Below the pieces are notes generated by a model. It saw only the letters and a list, made by a program, of their open reading frames with translations, ran no database searches and was not told where the DNA came from. The position numbers and the translations under genes are program-made. Shown piece by piece: positions 41,755-49,578 of a stretch of 54,680 nt of DNA; the first letter of the stretch is position 1; the number at the start of each line of letters is the position of its first letter. Source of the stretch: Armatimonadetes bacterium JP3_11 (GTDB lineage Bacteria; Armatimonadota; Fimbriimonadia; Fimbriimonadales; GBS-DC); the NCBI GenBank assembly GCA_002254605.1, contig NKPV01000003.1:1-54680 (forward strand), written 5' to 3'.

Positions 41755-42637
41755 GCAGGAAGACGCCCCCGAGCCACGAACCGAGAAACCCATGCAAGAG
41801 ATTACCGCTGAGTTCAGCGCGGAGGAACTGAGCAGCGCCATCCCCGAAGAGCCGTTGCGTGTCATTCCGCGCGTGAAGTTCGTCGCCCGCTCCGAAATCG
41901 GACACGCACGCGAGAACAACGAAGATAAATTCGACTTCTATGAGCCGGATGAAGAGCATCTGCTCGCGGCGCGGGGCAGCGTCTATTTGGTGTGCGACGG
42001 CATGGGCGGGCACAACGCGGGACAAATCGCCAGCGAACTCGCCGCGAAGCAGTTCCTGCACGCCTATTATCACCTTGGAGGCTCCGCACAAGACGCCGCA
42101 CGGCAAGCCGTCTTGCAAGCGCACCACTACATCGCCGAGATGGCAAACAAAATCCCCTCGCGCTACGGCATGGGCACCACTCTCACCGCCTTGATTCTCA
42201 AGCAAGATGAGGGTATTCTCGTGCAAGTGGGCGACAGCCGATGCTATCGCCTGCGTGAGGGCGTGTTCGAGCAACTCTCGCGCGACCAAACCCTCGTAGC
42301 GCAACTTGTCGAGCAAGGGATTCTTACCCCCGAACAGGCGCGGTATCACCCGCAGCGCAATGTGATTCGGCAAGCCGTCGGCGTGCAAGACCCCAGCGAG
42401 CCGTTTGAACCCGATATCGAGACCTTTCCCCTACACGCGGGCGACCTCTACCTGCTCTGCTCCGACGGCTTGAACGACATGGTAGAGGACGCCGAAATTG
42501 AGGCGATTCTTCGCTCCGAGCCGCTGACCCGCGCCGCATGGAAACTGGTCGACCGCGCCCTTGCCAACGGCGGACGCGACAATATCACAGTCCTGCTCGT
42601 GCAAGTGCAATCCCTGCAGCCTGTGGAGCAGGTATAA
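41726..42637 (+). CDS. PP2C-type serine/threonine protein phosphatase
   Basis: 303 aa. The PPM/PP2C motifs appear in order: ARSEIGHARENNEDKFDFYEPD (metal-binding Asp in NED), VYLVCDGMGGHNAGQIAS, RYGMGTTLTALIL, VQVGDSRCYRLREG, LSRDQTLVAQLVEQG, RNVIRQAVGVQD, YLLCSDGLNDMVED and GGRDNITVLLVQV. A 48-residue acidic N-terminal extension precedes the domain. It dephosphorylates Ser/Thr targets of Hanks-type kinases in a metal-dependent way; no kinase gene is in the window. Its start lies inside the previous gene (29-bp overlap); ATG 41792 is an alternative. Its TAA stop forms part of the TATAAT of the next gene. Confidence 0.93.
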   Translation: MLFKRFWARRQEDAPEPRTEKPMQEITAEFSAEELSSAIPEEPLRVIPRVKFVARSEIGHARENNEDKFDFYEPDEEHLLAARGSVYLVCDGMGGHNAGQIASELAAKQFLHAYYHLGGSAQDAARQAVLQAHHYIAEMANKIPSRYGMGTTLTALILKQDEGILVQVGDSRCYRLREGVFEQLSRDQTLVAQLVEQGILTPEQARYHPQRNVIRQAVGVQDPSEPFEPDIETFPLHAGDLYLLCSDGLNDMVEDAEIEAILRSEPLTRAAWKLVDRALANGGRDNITVLLVQVQSLQPVEQV

Positions 42638-42638
42638 T
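42633..42638 (+). promoter_or_regulatory. TATAAT 10 nt before the AI-2E permease start (near-leaderless)
   Basis: GGTATAATC overlaps the stop codon of the PP2C gene and ends 10 nt before ATG 42649, with CGCCCCACAG between. There is no SD, so the leader is at most about 4 nt. Confidence 0.55.
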
Positions 42639-42648
42639 CGCCCCACAG

Positions 42649-43830
42649 ATGGAGCGGCGAACAGCGACCTCACCAAGCGATTGGGCAACGCGCATCCTGT
42701 GGCTCATTATGACGCTTGCGCTCATTGCGCTTGCGCTCTATGTGGTCTGGTCGGTGCGCCAAGTAATTAGCCTGATGTTCATCTGCGGCGCGATTGCCTA
42801 CCTGCTGATCCCGCTGGTGGACTGGCTCAGCAGGAAGCGTCCCCGTATTTTCTCGCCGTTGGCATGGCGTGGAGTTGTCAGTCTGCTGGTGACGCTTGGC
42901 TTCTTCGTGCTGGTTGGCGCGGCGACGGTCGCGTTTATCGCTCCGTTTGTGAATGAGGCGCGCGACTTCCTGCGCGACCTGCCCCGCTATCAAGAGCAAC
43001 TCAGCCAAACCGCCGCCGACTGGCAAAGAGCTTATCAAGCCTGGTACGAAGGTCTTCCTCCCCAGGCACAACAGTGGCTGGACCAGCAACGCGAGTCGCT
43101 CTTGCGCTCGCTCAATCGCGCTACAGACGACCTGCAAGCCACCATTCAGGGCGCCCTCCAGCGAACAGGGGTGTTGCTTAATCTGGTGGTCGAGCTGTTT
43201 CTCGTGCCTGTGGTCGTGTTTTACTTGCTGTTTGACTCGCATCGTCTCAAGCGTGAAACTCTACGCTGGACGCCGCCACGCTATGTACGCCTCGCGCTGA
43301 ACCTGATGCATGAGACCAATCGCGTCATGCGCGGCTACATCGTAGCGCAGCTGATCCTTGGCGTAATCGCAGGGATAGCCACCTGGATTGGCTTGCAGCT
43401 GATGGGCGTCAAGTACGCAGCGACGCTTGCCCTATTTGCAGGCATCGCACGCGCAATCCCCGTTATCGGTCCCGTGGTGGCGAGCATACCGATTGTGCTT
43501 ATCGGGCTCATCCAAGAAGGCTTTGGGCTGGGACTGAAACTCACCCTGTTTCTTACTGCTCTGTTCGTGATTGAGCATAAAATGGTTATGCCGAAAATCA
43601 TTGGTGATCGCGTGGACTTGCATCCCGTGCTGGTGATTATTGTGTTGTTGATTAGCGGCAAGTTTTTCGGGCTGATGGGCATGTTTTTCGGCGTGCCGGT
43701 GGCGGTCATCGTTCGGAATGTGACGGCGGCGCAGCAGCGTCGTACCCGGACGCGCCCCAAGGTACATCGGCTCTCAGTCTCGGAACGCGCCGAGCCGCTT
43801 GCCTCACGCACGGGGACAGGAGGTCAATAA
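42649..43830 (+). CDS. AI-2E family (PerM-like) transporter
   Basis: 393 aa from ATG 42649; the track's start 37 codons earlier would read through the PP2C gene and the TATAAT. About seven to eight helices: WATRILWLIMTLALIALALYVVW, VISLMFICGAIAYLLIPLVDWLSRK, GVVSLLVTLGFFVLVGAATVAFIAPFV, then a soluble loop (about 100-170). The family core follows: LNLVVELFLVPVVVFYLLFD, RVMRGYIVAQLILGVIAGIATWIGLQLMGV, FAGIARAIPVIGPVVASIPIVLIGL and MPKIIGDRVDLHPVLVIIVLLISGKFFGLMGMFFGVPVAVI. The family includes AI-2 exporters and Na/H antiporters; substrate unknown. uppP follows directly. Confidence 0.9.
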   Translation: MERRTATSPSDWATRILWLIMTLALIALALYVVWSVRQVISLMFICGAIAYLLIPLVDWLSRKRPRIFSPLAWRGVVSLLVTLGFFVLVGAATVAFIAPFVNEARDFLRDLPRYQEQLSQTAADWQRAYQAWYEGLPPQAQQWLDQQRESLLRSLNRATDDLQATIQGALQRTGVLLNLVVELFLVPVVVFYLLFDSHRLKRETLRWTPPRYVRLALNLMHETNRVMRGYIVAQLILGVIAGIATWIGLQLMGVKYAATLALFAGIARAIPVIGPVVASIPIVLIGLIQEGFGLGLKLTLFLTALFVIEHKMVMPKIIGDRVDLHPVLVIIVLLISGKFFGLMGMFFGVPVAVIVRNVTAAQQRRTRTRPKVHRLSVSERAEPLASRTGTGGQ

Positions 43831-44649
43831 GTGGATATTCTACAAGCAATCTGGCTGGGCGTTCTACAGGGCTTGACGGAGTTCCTACCGATTTCCAGTT
43901 CTGCGCACCTCATCCTGATGCGCTTCTGGTTTGGCTGGGAGATTGGCGACCCGCAAGCGGAGCTGGTGTTCGATGTCGCGCTCCATGTGGGCACACTGAT
44001 AGCGATTGTGGTCTACTTTTGGCGCGACTTGACGCGCCTCGTGGGCGCAGCGTTCAGCAAAAGTCCCGAACATGCCGTTGATAAACGGCTCGCGTGGAGT
44101 ATCGTGGTCGGCTGTATCCCCGCTGCAATTGGTGGTGCGCTTTTTGAAAATCCCGTCGAGGAGTTTTTTCGCTCCCAATACGCCTTAATTGCAGGGCTAT
44201 TGATTGGCGTGGGGCTCCTGATGGCTATTGTCGACCGATTGGGGCGTAAAGAGCGCACTCTGGAGTCGATAGGTATTTCCGAAGCCATCGTGATTGGCGT
44301 GGCGCAAGCGTTCGCACTTATTCCTGGTTTCTCGCGTTCGGGGATTACGATTGTGGCAGGGCTGATGCTGGGCTTGCAACGCGAGGCGGCGGCGCGGTTC
44401 TCGTTTCTGTTGGCGACGCCCATCACCTTGGGCGCAGCGGTATGGTCGTTTCGCAACTTGTTCAAAGGGGGCGTCCCCTCCGAGATGATTGCGCCGATGC
44501 TGGCAGGTGGCGCGGCGGCGATGGTCGTCGGCTGGCTCTGTATCGCGTTCCTCCTTCGATACCTGCGCACGCGCTCGCTGATGCCGTTTGTGGGCTATCG
44601 TGTGGCAATCGGCTTGGCAACGCTGGCTAAGATTTTTTGGGGAGGGTAG
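43831..44649 (+). CDS. uppP: Undecaprenyl-diphosphatase
   Basis: 272 aa, eight or so helices. BacA-type UppP dephosphorylates undecaprenyl diphosphate for recycling of the cell-wall lipid carrier, and its activity confers bacitracin tolerance. The signature regions are ILQAIWLGVLQGLTEFLPISSSAHLIL (Glu-rich motif with SSSAH) and ALIPGFSRSGITIVAGLMLGLQREAAARFSF (PGxSRSGxT). The start is GTG directly after the upstream stop (TAAGTG), with AGGAGG as SD. It is part of a plus-strand run with the permease and rmlD. Confidence 0.96.
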   Translation: MDILQAIWLGVLQGLTEFLPISSSAHLILMRFWFGWEIGDPQAELVFDVALHVGTLIAIVVYFWRDLTRLVGAAFSKSPEHAVDKRLAWSIVVGCIPAAIGGALFENPVEEFFRSQYALIAGLLIGVGLLMAIVDRLGRKERTLESIGISEAIVIGVAQAFALIPGFSRSGITIVAGLMLGLQREAAARFSFLLATPITLGAAVWSFRNLFKGGVPSEMIAPMLAGGAAAMVVGWLCIAFLLRYLRTRSLMPFVGYRVAIGLATLAKIFWGG

Positions 44650-44658
44650 CATCAGGGC

Positions 44659-45558
44659 ATGCGTGTGTTGGTAACGGGCGCAGCGGGCTTACTGGGCGCG
44701 GAGGTCGTGGAGCGGTTCCGCGCCGCGAATCTGGAGGTGGTGGGAGCGGCTCGTCGCCCGCACGCTGCGCCTGCTGCGTCACTTGCGGAGCCGTTGTCGG
44801 GGGGCGTGGTGGCTCTTGACATCACCCAACCCGACGCCGTCCGAGCGGTCTTCGATACCTTGCGCCCCGAAGTCGTCGTCCACTGCGCCGCTATGACACA
44901 TGTGGACGCCTGCGAACACCACCCTCGAGAAGCCTATCGCGTGAACGCCTTCGGCGCAGAGGTCATCGCCTCCAACTGTCAGCGGATAGGTGCAGTGTGT
45001 GTTTATATCTCCACCGACTATGTATTCGACGGGAGCAAGCGCGCGCCATACCACGAATACGACGCTGAGAACCCCCTCAGTGTGTACGGGCGCTCCAAAT
45101 TCGCGGGTGAGCAGGCGGTGCGGACGCTCTGCCCGCGCCACTACATCGCGCGTGTGGCGTGGCTGTACGGTAAGCAGCGCAAGAGTTTCCCCCAGTTCGT
45201 GCTGGAGCAGGCGCGTGCAGGCAACTCGCCTCCCGTAATCAGCGACCAGATCGGCTCGCCCACCTATGTCGCCGATGTCGCCGACCGATTACTCCAACTC
45301 ATTCAGACCGACTGCTACGGAACCTACCACCTGACGAATACGGAGCCTGTCTCGCGCTATGAGTTTGCTTGTGCTTTGCTTCAGGCGGCAGGGTTCGCCA
45401 TCGAGCCAACTCCTGTGCCGTTTAAGCAGTGGCACACGCCAGCTCCGCGTCCTGCCTACTCTGCGCTCATCTCGTGGCGGCTGGAGTGGGCAGGCGTGGC
45501 GCCGATGCCCTCGTGGAAAGACGCCATGCAACGGTTTCTGGCGAACGTGTCGTCCTGA
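44659..45558 (+). CDS. rmlD: dTDP-4-dehydrorhamnose reductase (RmlD-like)
   Basis: 299 aa. An SDR-type NAD(P) motif starts the protein (MRVLVTGAAGLLGAEVVERF). The RmlD pattern continues with ALDITQPDAVRAVFDTLRPEVVVHCAAMTHVDACEHHP, VCVYISTDYVFDGSKRAPYHEYDAENPLSVYGRSKFAGEQAV (YxxxK catalytic pair in YGRSK), RVAWLYGKQRKSFPQFVLEQARAG, and a late TYHLTNTEPVSRYEFACALLQAAG. It completes dTDP-L-rhamnose for surface polysaccharide, which fits the adjacent uppP. rmlA, B and C are not nearby, so an alternative deoxysugar reductase is possible. It converges with sucC. Confidence 0.9.
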   Translation: MRVLVTGAAGLLGAEVVERFRAANLEVVGAARRPHAAPAASLAEPLSGGVVALDITQPDAVRAVFDTLRPEVVVHCAAMTHVDACEHHPREAYRVNAFGAEVIASNCQRIGAVCVYISTDYVFDGSKRAPYHEYDAENPLSVYGRSKFAGEQAVRTLCPRHYIARVAWLYGKQRKSFPQFVLEQARAGNSPPVISDQIGSPTYVADVADRLLQLIQTDCYGTYHLTNTEPVSRYEFACALLQAAGFAIEPTPVPFKQWHTPAPRPAYSALISWRLEWAGVAPMPSWKDAMQRFLANVSS

Positions 45559-45566
45559 TCAGGCGT

Positions 45567-46724
45567 TCAAGCGCTCGCCCGCGCCAGTTCCACGATTTTC
45601 TGCGCTGCCTCTTGCATCGTTTCCGCGGGGATAAGCGGCGTGCCCTGCAGCAAGGCGCGTCCCTCTTCGGCGTGCGTGCCTGCAAGGCGCACCACTACCG
45701 GAATCTGCACATTCAGCGTCTCGAACGCCTCTAACATACCGCGCGCCACCTCATCGCCGCGCGTGATGCCCCCGAAGATGTTGAACAGGAGCCCTTTCAC
45801 ATTCGGGTCCATCAGCACGAGTTCGACGGCTTGGCGCACGCGGTCGGCTTTGGCGCCGCCGCCGATGTCCAAAAAGTTCGCGGGGCGTCCGCCAGCGCGC
45901 GCCACCTCATCGACGGTACACATCACCAAGCCCGCGCCGTTGCCGATAATGCCGATGTCGCCTCCCAAACGCACATAGGCGATACCACGCCTACTGGCTT
46001 CTGCTTCGATGGGGTCTTCGAGGCTCTCTTCGTGCAGCGCCGCCAGTCGTTTCTGGCGATAGAGCGCGTTTTCGTCGATCGTCATCTTGGCGTCCGCCGC
46101 GATGATGCGTCCGTCTGCCAACACGGCGCAGGGATTAATCTCCGCCAGATTCGCATCCACGGCGATATAGGCGCGATAGAGACCATGCAGGATAGCACTC
46201 AGCGGTCGTATGTGGTCTTGGGGGATCCGTGCAGCATAGAGTATCTCGCGTGCTGCGTAGTCGGTCAGCCCCAGCAGCGGGTCGACCGCGACGGTTGCAA
46301 TCGCGTCGGGGTGTTGTGCCGCAACCTCCTCGATATCCATTCCCCCATACTTGCTGACCATCAGCACATTGCGCTGGGGAGTGCGGTCAACGGTGATCCC
46401 GATGTAATATTCGTGTTGGATTTCGACGGCTTCCTCGACCAGCACCTTCTCGGCGATAAGCCCTTGCGGGTTTTGGGGCGAGATAAGTCGCTTGCCGAGA
46501 ATGCTTTCTGCTGCTTGAGCGGCTTCGTCGGGGTTTTGGGCGAGTTTGATGCCGCCGGCTTTCCCGCGTCCGCCCATCAGCACCTGCGCTTTGACCACAA
46601 CGGGCTTGCCAAGTCGCTCGGCGACGGCTTTCGCCCCAGCAGGCGTGCTGACTACCTCTCCTTGCGGTGTCGGAACGCCGAAATCGCTCAATATCTGCTT
46701 CGCCTGATACTCGTGCAGTTTCAT
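45567..46724 (-). CDS. sucC: Succinyl-CoA ligase (ADP-forming) subunit beta
   Basis: 385 aa, normal length. MKLHEYQAKQILSDFGVPTPQGEVV opens the ATP-grasp domain; further markers are VVVKAQVLMGGRGKAGGIKLA, EYYIGITVDRTPQRNVLMVSKYGGMDIEEVA, LAEINPCAVLADGRIIAADAKMTIDENALYR and GLLFNIFGGITRGDEVARG. With SucD it makes succinyl-CoA or, in the TCA cycle, substrate-level ATP. sucD is not adjacent, which is unusual because sucCD are normally an operon. TAGGAG precedes the ATG, and TATACT at 46748-46753 is a likely -10 box. The TCA theme continues with sdhCA 5 kb away. Confidence 0.96.
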   Translation of the reverse strand: MKLHEYQAKQILSDFGVPTPQGEVVSTPAGAKAVAERLGKPVVVKAQVLMGGRGKAGGIKLAQNPDEAAQAAESILGKRLISPQNPQGLIAEKVLVEEAVEIQHEYYIGITVDRTPQRNVLMVSKYGGMDIEEVAAQHPDAIATVAVDPLLGLTDYAAREILYAARIPQDHIRPLSAILHGLYRAYIAVDANLAEINPCAVLADGRIIAADAKMTIDENALYRQKRLAALHEESLEDPIEAEASRRGIAYVRLGGDIGIIGNGAGLVMCTVDEVARAGGRPANFLDIGGGAKADRVRQAVELVLMDPNVKGLLFNIFGGITRGDEVARGMLEAFETLNVQIPVVVRLAGTHAEEGRALLQGTPLIPAETMQEAAQKIVELARASA

Positions 46725-46747
46725 AGTGCGGCTCCTATCGGCGTAGG

Positions 46748-46755
46748 AGTATACC
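46748..46755. promoter_or_regulatory. Overlapping divergent -10 boxes (sucC / 46777 gene)
   Basis: AGTATACC reads TATACT toward sucC and TATACC toward the plus-strand gene at 46777. The two start codons are only 52 bp apart, so transcription in the two directions probably competes. No consensus -35 was seen on either side. Confidence 0.4.
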
Positions 46756-46776
46756 CTGCAGGAAATTCCGTACGCA

Positions 46777-47844
46777 ATGGCGAATTCTTACTCAGTGAAC
46801 GGCACGGGGTATGTAGTGCCTCAGGTGGGTTGTTCCGTATGTGGTGCGGGCTGCGAGCCGATGCAAGAGCGGTGTGCCCGTTGCCTTCATGACCCATTCG
46901 AAAATGTGGGCGTGCGGCTGGGTCCGCTTAGTACGCGCCAGTTCCTGCGCAACTTCGGCTGGAGGCTCCTGATAGGAATCCCGTTTCTGGGGTGGCTGTT
47001 TTGGCGTGAAGGCGACCATCTGACGCATTGGTACGAACTGCCTCGCTGGGCGCAGCTGGGGTTGGGCGTGCTGATTGCTGCGGCGCTGCTGACCTTTCTG
47101 TACCAGCTCTGGCTTACTTGGCAAGCTTCTCAAGCTGCGCTGGTGCTGACGCCCGCGGAAGTATGGCTCTACCAGCGACGCGGTGGACGAGTCTACTTTG
47201 AGCGCATGAGCTGGCTGGAGTGCCTCCCCCCTGTGGCGGCACGTGGCTGGGGTCTGTTGGAAGCGCTCAGCGCGTTGACCCACATCATCTTGCACGCCGG
47301 GCTACAGTGGTTGGCATTTCTGGTTCCCGATCAGGTTTACGAGCTGCGCTTGCGCAGCCGTTTCGATTCGGGGAGGCAGTGGCGGCTCGCACTGGCAGGC
47401 GCCCAATACCACCCCCGTTTCACCCTGACCCAGATAGCGCAGTTCGCCCTGCCTTACTGGCTTCAGAGCGGCATCGTGTGCATCGAGCCAGGCTACGAAC
47501 CCTCCCCAGACCGCAAATTCCTCGCGCTGGATATGTCCACTCGCACGCTTCGCGCCTACGCCTTCAGCGAGGTGCGCTTGGAGGAGAGCGCTATGCGCAT
47601 TCGCCACGAGTCGCACAACCCTGACGGCAGCCTCGTGGAGAACGACCACTCGCTCGACGCCGACGCCGCCCGCGCCCAAGAGAAAGAGCAACTCACTCTC
47701 ACAGAACTGAACCTGCCTGCGTATGCAGTACCCTACGGCGATTATTGGCTCCGCGCTGATTGGAACCTCATCAAGCGCATCGAGCACCGACGCGCCGCCA
47801 GCGAGACCGCAAGTTTGCCAGTTCAAACCCCAAAACCCGCATAA
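46777..47844 (+). CDS. Membrane protein with N-terminal zinc-ribbon-like cysteines
   Basis: 355 aa. Residues 19-39 contain CSVCGAGCEPMQERCARC, four or more cysteines arranged like a rubredoxin/zinc ribbon. Two membrane helices follow (about 60-75 and 87-112), then a basic, W/Y/L-rich region and a hydrophilic domain with beta character (KFLALDMSTRTLRAYAFSEVRLEESAMRIRHE). The C-terminus ends in YAVPYGDYWLRADWNLIKRIEHRR. I recognise no family. It may be a membrane sensor or scaffold; no function is proposed. The divergent neighbour is sucC. Confidence 0.7.
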   Translation: MANSYSVNGTGYVVPQVGCSVCGAGCEPMQERCARCLHDPFENVGVRLGPLSTRQFLRNFGWRLLIGIPFLGWLFWREGDHLTHWYELPRWAQLGLGVLIAAALLTFLYQLWLTWQASQAALVLTPAEVWLYQRRGGRVYFERMSWLECLPPVAARGWGLLEALSALTHIILHAGLQWLAFLVPDQVYELRLRSRFDSGRQWRLALAGAQYHPRFTLTQIAQFALPYWLQSGIVCIEPGYEPSPDRKFLALDMSTRTLRAYAFSEVRLEESAMRIRHESHNPDGSLVENDHSLDADAARAQEKEQLTLTELNLPAYAVPYGDYWLRADWNLIKRIEHRRAASETASLPVQTPKPA

Positions 47845-47867
47845 TCTCCAGCAGGAAACAAGCCGTT

Positions 47868-47883
47868 TGGCATATAAAGTGCT
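47868..47883 (+). promoter_or_regulatory. Sigma-54-like promoter of the PEP-CTERM gene
   Basis: TGGCATATAAAGTGCT has GG and GC 10 nt apart, as in the -24/-12 consensus TGGCACG-N4-TTGCW, but departs from it at three positions. The predicted start near 47894 leaves a 31-nt leader with a small hairpin (GACTG..CAGTC) and the SD. The weak match makes it a candidate only. Confidence 0.45.
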
Positions 47884-47924
47884 TGAATTCCCCCCGACTG
47901 CAACACACAGTCAGGAGGAAAACC

Positions 47925-48578
47925 ATGCAAAAACGATGCTTATGGGGGATATCTACGGTTGGGTTATTTGTCGCTCTACTCAACAACGCCTCTGCGAATA
48001 CAACCCTGTTTAATAACGATAAAGTAATCCAGCTCGGTATCGTAACGCTCAAAGTCACGCAAGTATCGCCCGGGATCACTACCCAGATTATCTACGGCAG
48101 CGCGCTCAATGTGCAAGCCGGGGAGTATGTACTGAACCCCACAACCGCCCCGAAGACCTGGGCGTTCTGCGTGGACTTAGACCATGTAATAAATCTGAAC
48201 CAGACCTACACCTACGAGATCTGGCTTGCGTACGGGCGTGCGGGCGCGTTGCTCAACTTGCGCGATTCGTTCCTTACAGGCTCCAACCTGAACAAGAAGG
48301 GCGCCGCGTTCCAAGTCGCACTCTGGGAGATTGCCCATGACCATTCGTTGGGCAACCCTATCAATCTGAACAGCGGCGCCTTCCAATATACGGCGGATGC
48401 GACCGTCCAGAGCTACGCGAACTCGCTGCTCAGCGCAACGGCAGGTCAGGCAGATTACTACTACTTCCTGCGCAGCACGAGCGGGGCGCAGAACCTGGCG
48501 ATGGTTCCTGAACCCGCCTCGATGCTCGCGTTGGCGACGGGGGTCGTAGGTCTCATCGCCCGACGGCGCAAGAATTGA
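47925..48578 (+). CDS. PEP-CTERM sorted secreted protein
   Basis: 217 aa from ATG 47925, where CAGGAGG lies 6 nt upstream; the track's start 55 codons earlier is in the previous gene. A signal peptide (WGISTVGLFVALLNNASAN) leads to a beta-rich mature domain with WAFCVDLDHVINLNQTYTYEIWLAYG and KKGAAFQVALWEIAHDHSLGN, a pattern often seen in thioester/adhesin-like PEP-CTERM proteins. The C-terminus, MVPEPASMLALATGVVGLIARRRKN, is a textbook PEP-CTERM signal (PEP motif, hydrophobic helix, basic tail) recognised by an exosortase. Such proteins are exported with exopolysaccharide. No exosortase gene is in the window. A sigma-54-like site lies upstream. Confidence 0.92.
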   Translation: MQKRCLWGISTVGLFVALLNNASANTTLFNNDKVIQLGIVTLKVTQVSPGITTQIIYGSALNVQAGEYVLNPTTAPKTWAFCVDLDHVINLNQTYTYEIWLAYGRAGALLNLRDSFLTGSNLNKKGAAFQVALWEIAHDHSLGNPINLNSGAFQYTADATVQSYANSLLSATAGQADYYYFLRSTSGAQNLAMVPEPASMLALATGVVGLIARRRKN

Positions 48579-48590
48579 TGGGGCTTTTCA

Positions 48591-48650
48591 AGGGGCAGAC
48601 CTCTCTGTCTGCCCCTTCCTACTTCTGTAGGGTGCATGCGGGTGCACCCT
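48591..48650. repeat. Two-hairpin palindromic repeat, same family as at 30518-30577
   Basis: AGGGGCAGAC-6 nt-GTCTGCCCCT (10-bp stem) is followed after 12 nt by AGGGTGCA-6 nt-TGCACCCT (8-bp stem). The GTCTGCCCCT-N9-TGTAGGG order is identical in both copies although the loops differ. It lies 13 nt after the PEP-CTERM stop and may act as a terminator-like or REP-like element. Confidence 0.65.
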
Positions 48651-48695
48651 GAAACTCCACACGGTGTGCGTTCAACACGCACAACAAGCAACCGT

Positions 48696-49502
48696 TTACC
48701 GAATCTTCGTTGCTATCTTCAGTCCTCGCAGATACTCGCCGATCGCCGTTCGCCAGTGGGGCGAGTCCGCGAACTCGTGCAAGTAGCGCACCAGCTGACT
48801 GCCGACCACCGCGCCGTCGGCAATCTGTGCAATTTGGCGCACATGCTGCGGCTTGGATACGCCGAATCCCACCGCGATGGGCAGGCTCGAATGCTCTCGA
48901 ATCCGCGCCACAAGGTCGGGCAAGTCGGGAGGCAGTTGGTCGCGCGCTCCTGTGACCCCCGTACGCGATACACAGTAGATGAACCCCTGCCCCCGTTCTG
49001 CCACAAGACGAATACGCTCGGTGGTGCTGGTGGGCGTAAGCAGAAAAATCGGCTGCAAAGCGTATCGTCGCGCATAATACAACCATTCGTCGGCTTCGTC
49101 GGGAGGGAGGTCGGTCATCAGGCACGCGGTGAAGCCCGCTTGCAGTGCGTCGCGGGCAAATCGCTCCACCCCATAGCGCTGCACGGGGTTGTAATAAGTG
49201 AAGGCAATCAGGGGGATCGTAAGATCGCCACTCACCTGCGAAACGGCTTCCAGCACGCGCGGCAGTGTTGTTCCGTGTTGTAGCGCGCGATGCATCGCCG
49301 CCTGAATCACGGGACCATCTGCCAGGGGATCGCTGAAAGGGAACCCCACCTCCACTATGTCCACGCCCGAATCCTGCAGCAGATGGAGGACATCAGGCAG
49401 GCGTTCCAGCGAGGGGTCGCCTGCCGTGATGTAGGCAATCAATGCCGCTTCGCCCCGCGCCTTGAGGCGCTCAAAAACAGGTTCCAATCGCTCTGTACGC
49501 AT
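48696..49502 (-). CDS. trpA: Tryptophan synthase alpha subunit
   Basis: 268 aa from ATG 49502; the track starts 29 codons earlier, beyond a TACAAT box. TrpA cleaves indole-3-glycerol phosphate to indole and glyceraldehyde 3-phosphate. RTERLEPVFERLKARGEAALIAYITAGDPS opens the barrel; the catalytic Glu and Asp are in VDIVEVGFPFSDPLADGPVIQAAMHRAL; the later ACLMTDLPPDEADEW, GFIYCVSRTGVTGAR and IAVGFGVSKPQHV complete the phosphate-binding loops. trpB, normally adjacent, is missing here. It lies 77 bp after the fused pabBC, which also uses chorismate. Confidence 0.95.
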   Translation of the reverse strand: MRTERLEPVFERLKARGEAALIAYITAGDPSLERLPDVLHLLQDSGVDIVEVGFPFSDPLADGPVIQAAMHRALQHGTTLPRVLEAVSQVSGDLTIPLIAFTYYNPVQRYGVERFARDALQAGFTACLMTDLPPDEADEWLYYARRYALQPIFLLTPTSTTERIRLVAERGQGFIYCVSRTGVTGARDQLPPDLPDLVARIREHSSLPIAVGFGVSKPQHVRQIAQIADGAVVGSQLVRYLHEFADSPHWRTAIGEYLRGLKIATKIR

Positions 49503-49511
49503 GCGAGGGGG

Positions 49512-49517
49512 ATTGTA
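49512..49517 (-). promoter_or_regulatory. -10-like TACAAT 9 nt before trpA start (leaderless)
   Basis: Minus-strand GGTACAAT ends 9 nt before ATG 49502. No SD is present between them, so trpA may have its own near-leaderless transcript separate from pabBC. Confidence 0.5.
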
Positions 49518-49578
49518 CCTGTTTTGGCGACTAAGCCGTGCGTTCCCAATCTCCCGCCCCTGCGCACGGAATAACCAT

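Noticed and set aside
45831-46892. 353-aa plus-strand ORF
   Set aside because: Antisense shadow of sucC that also runs into the next gene in another frame.
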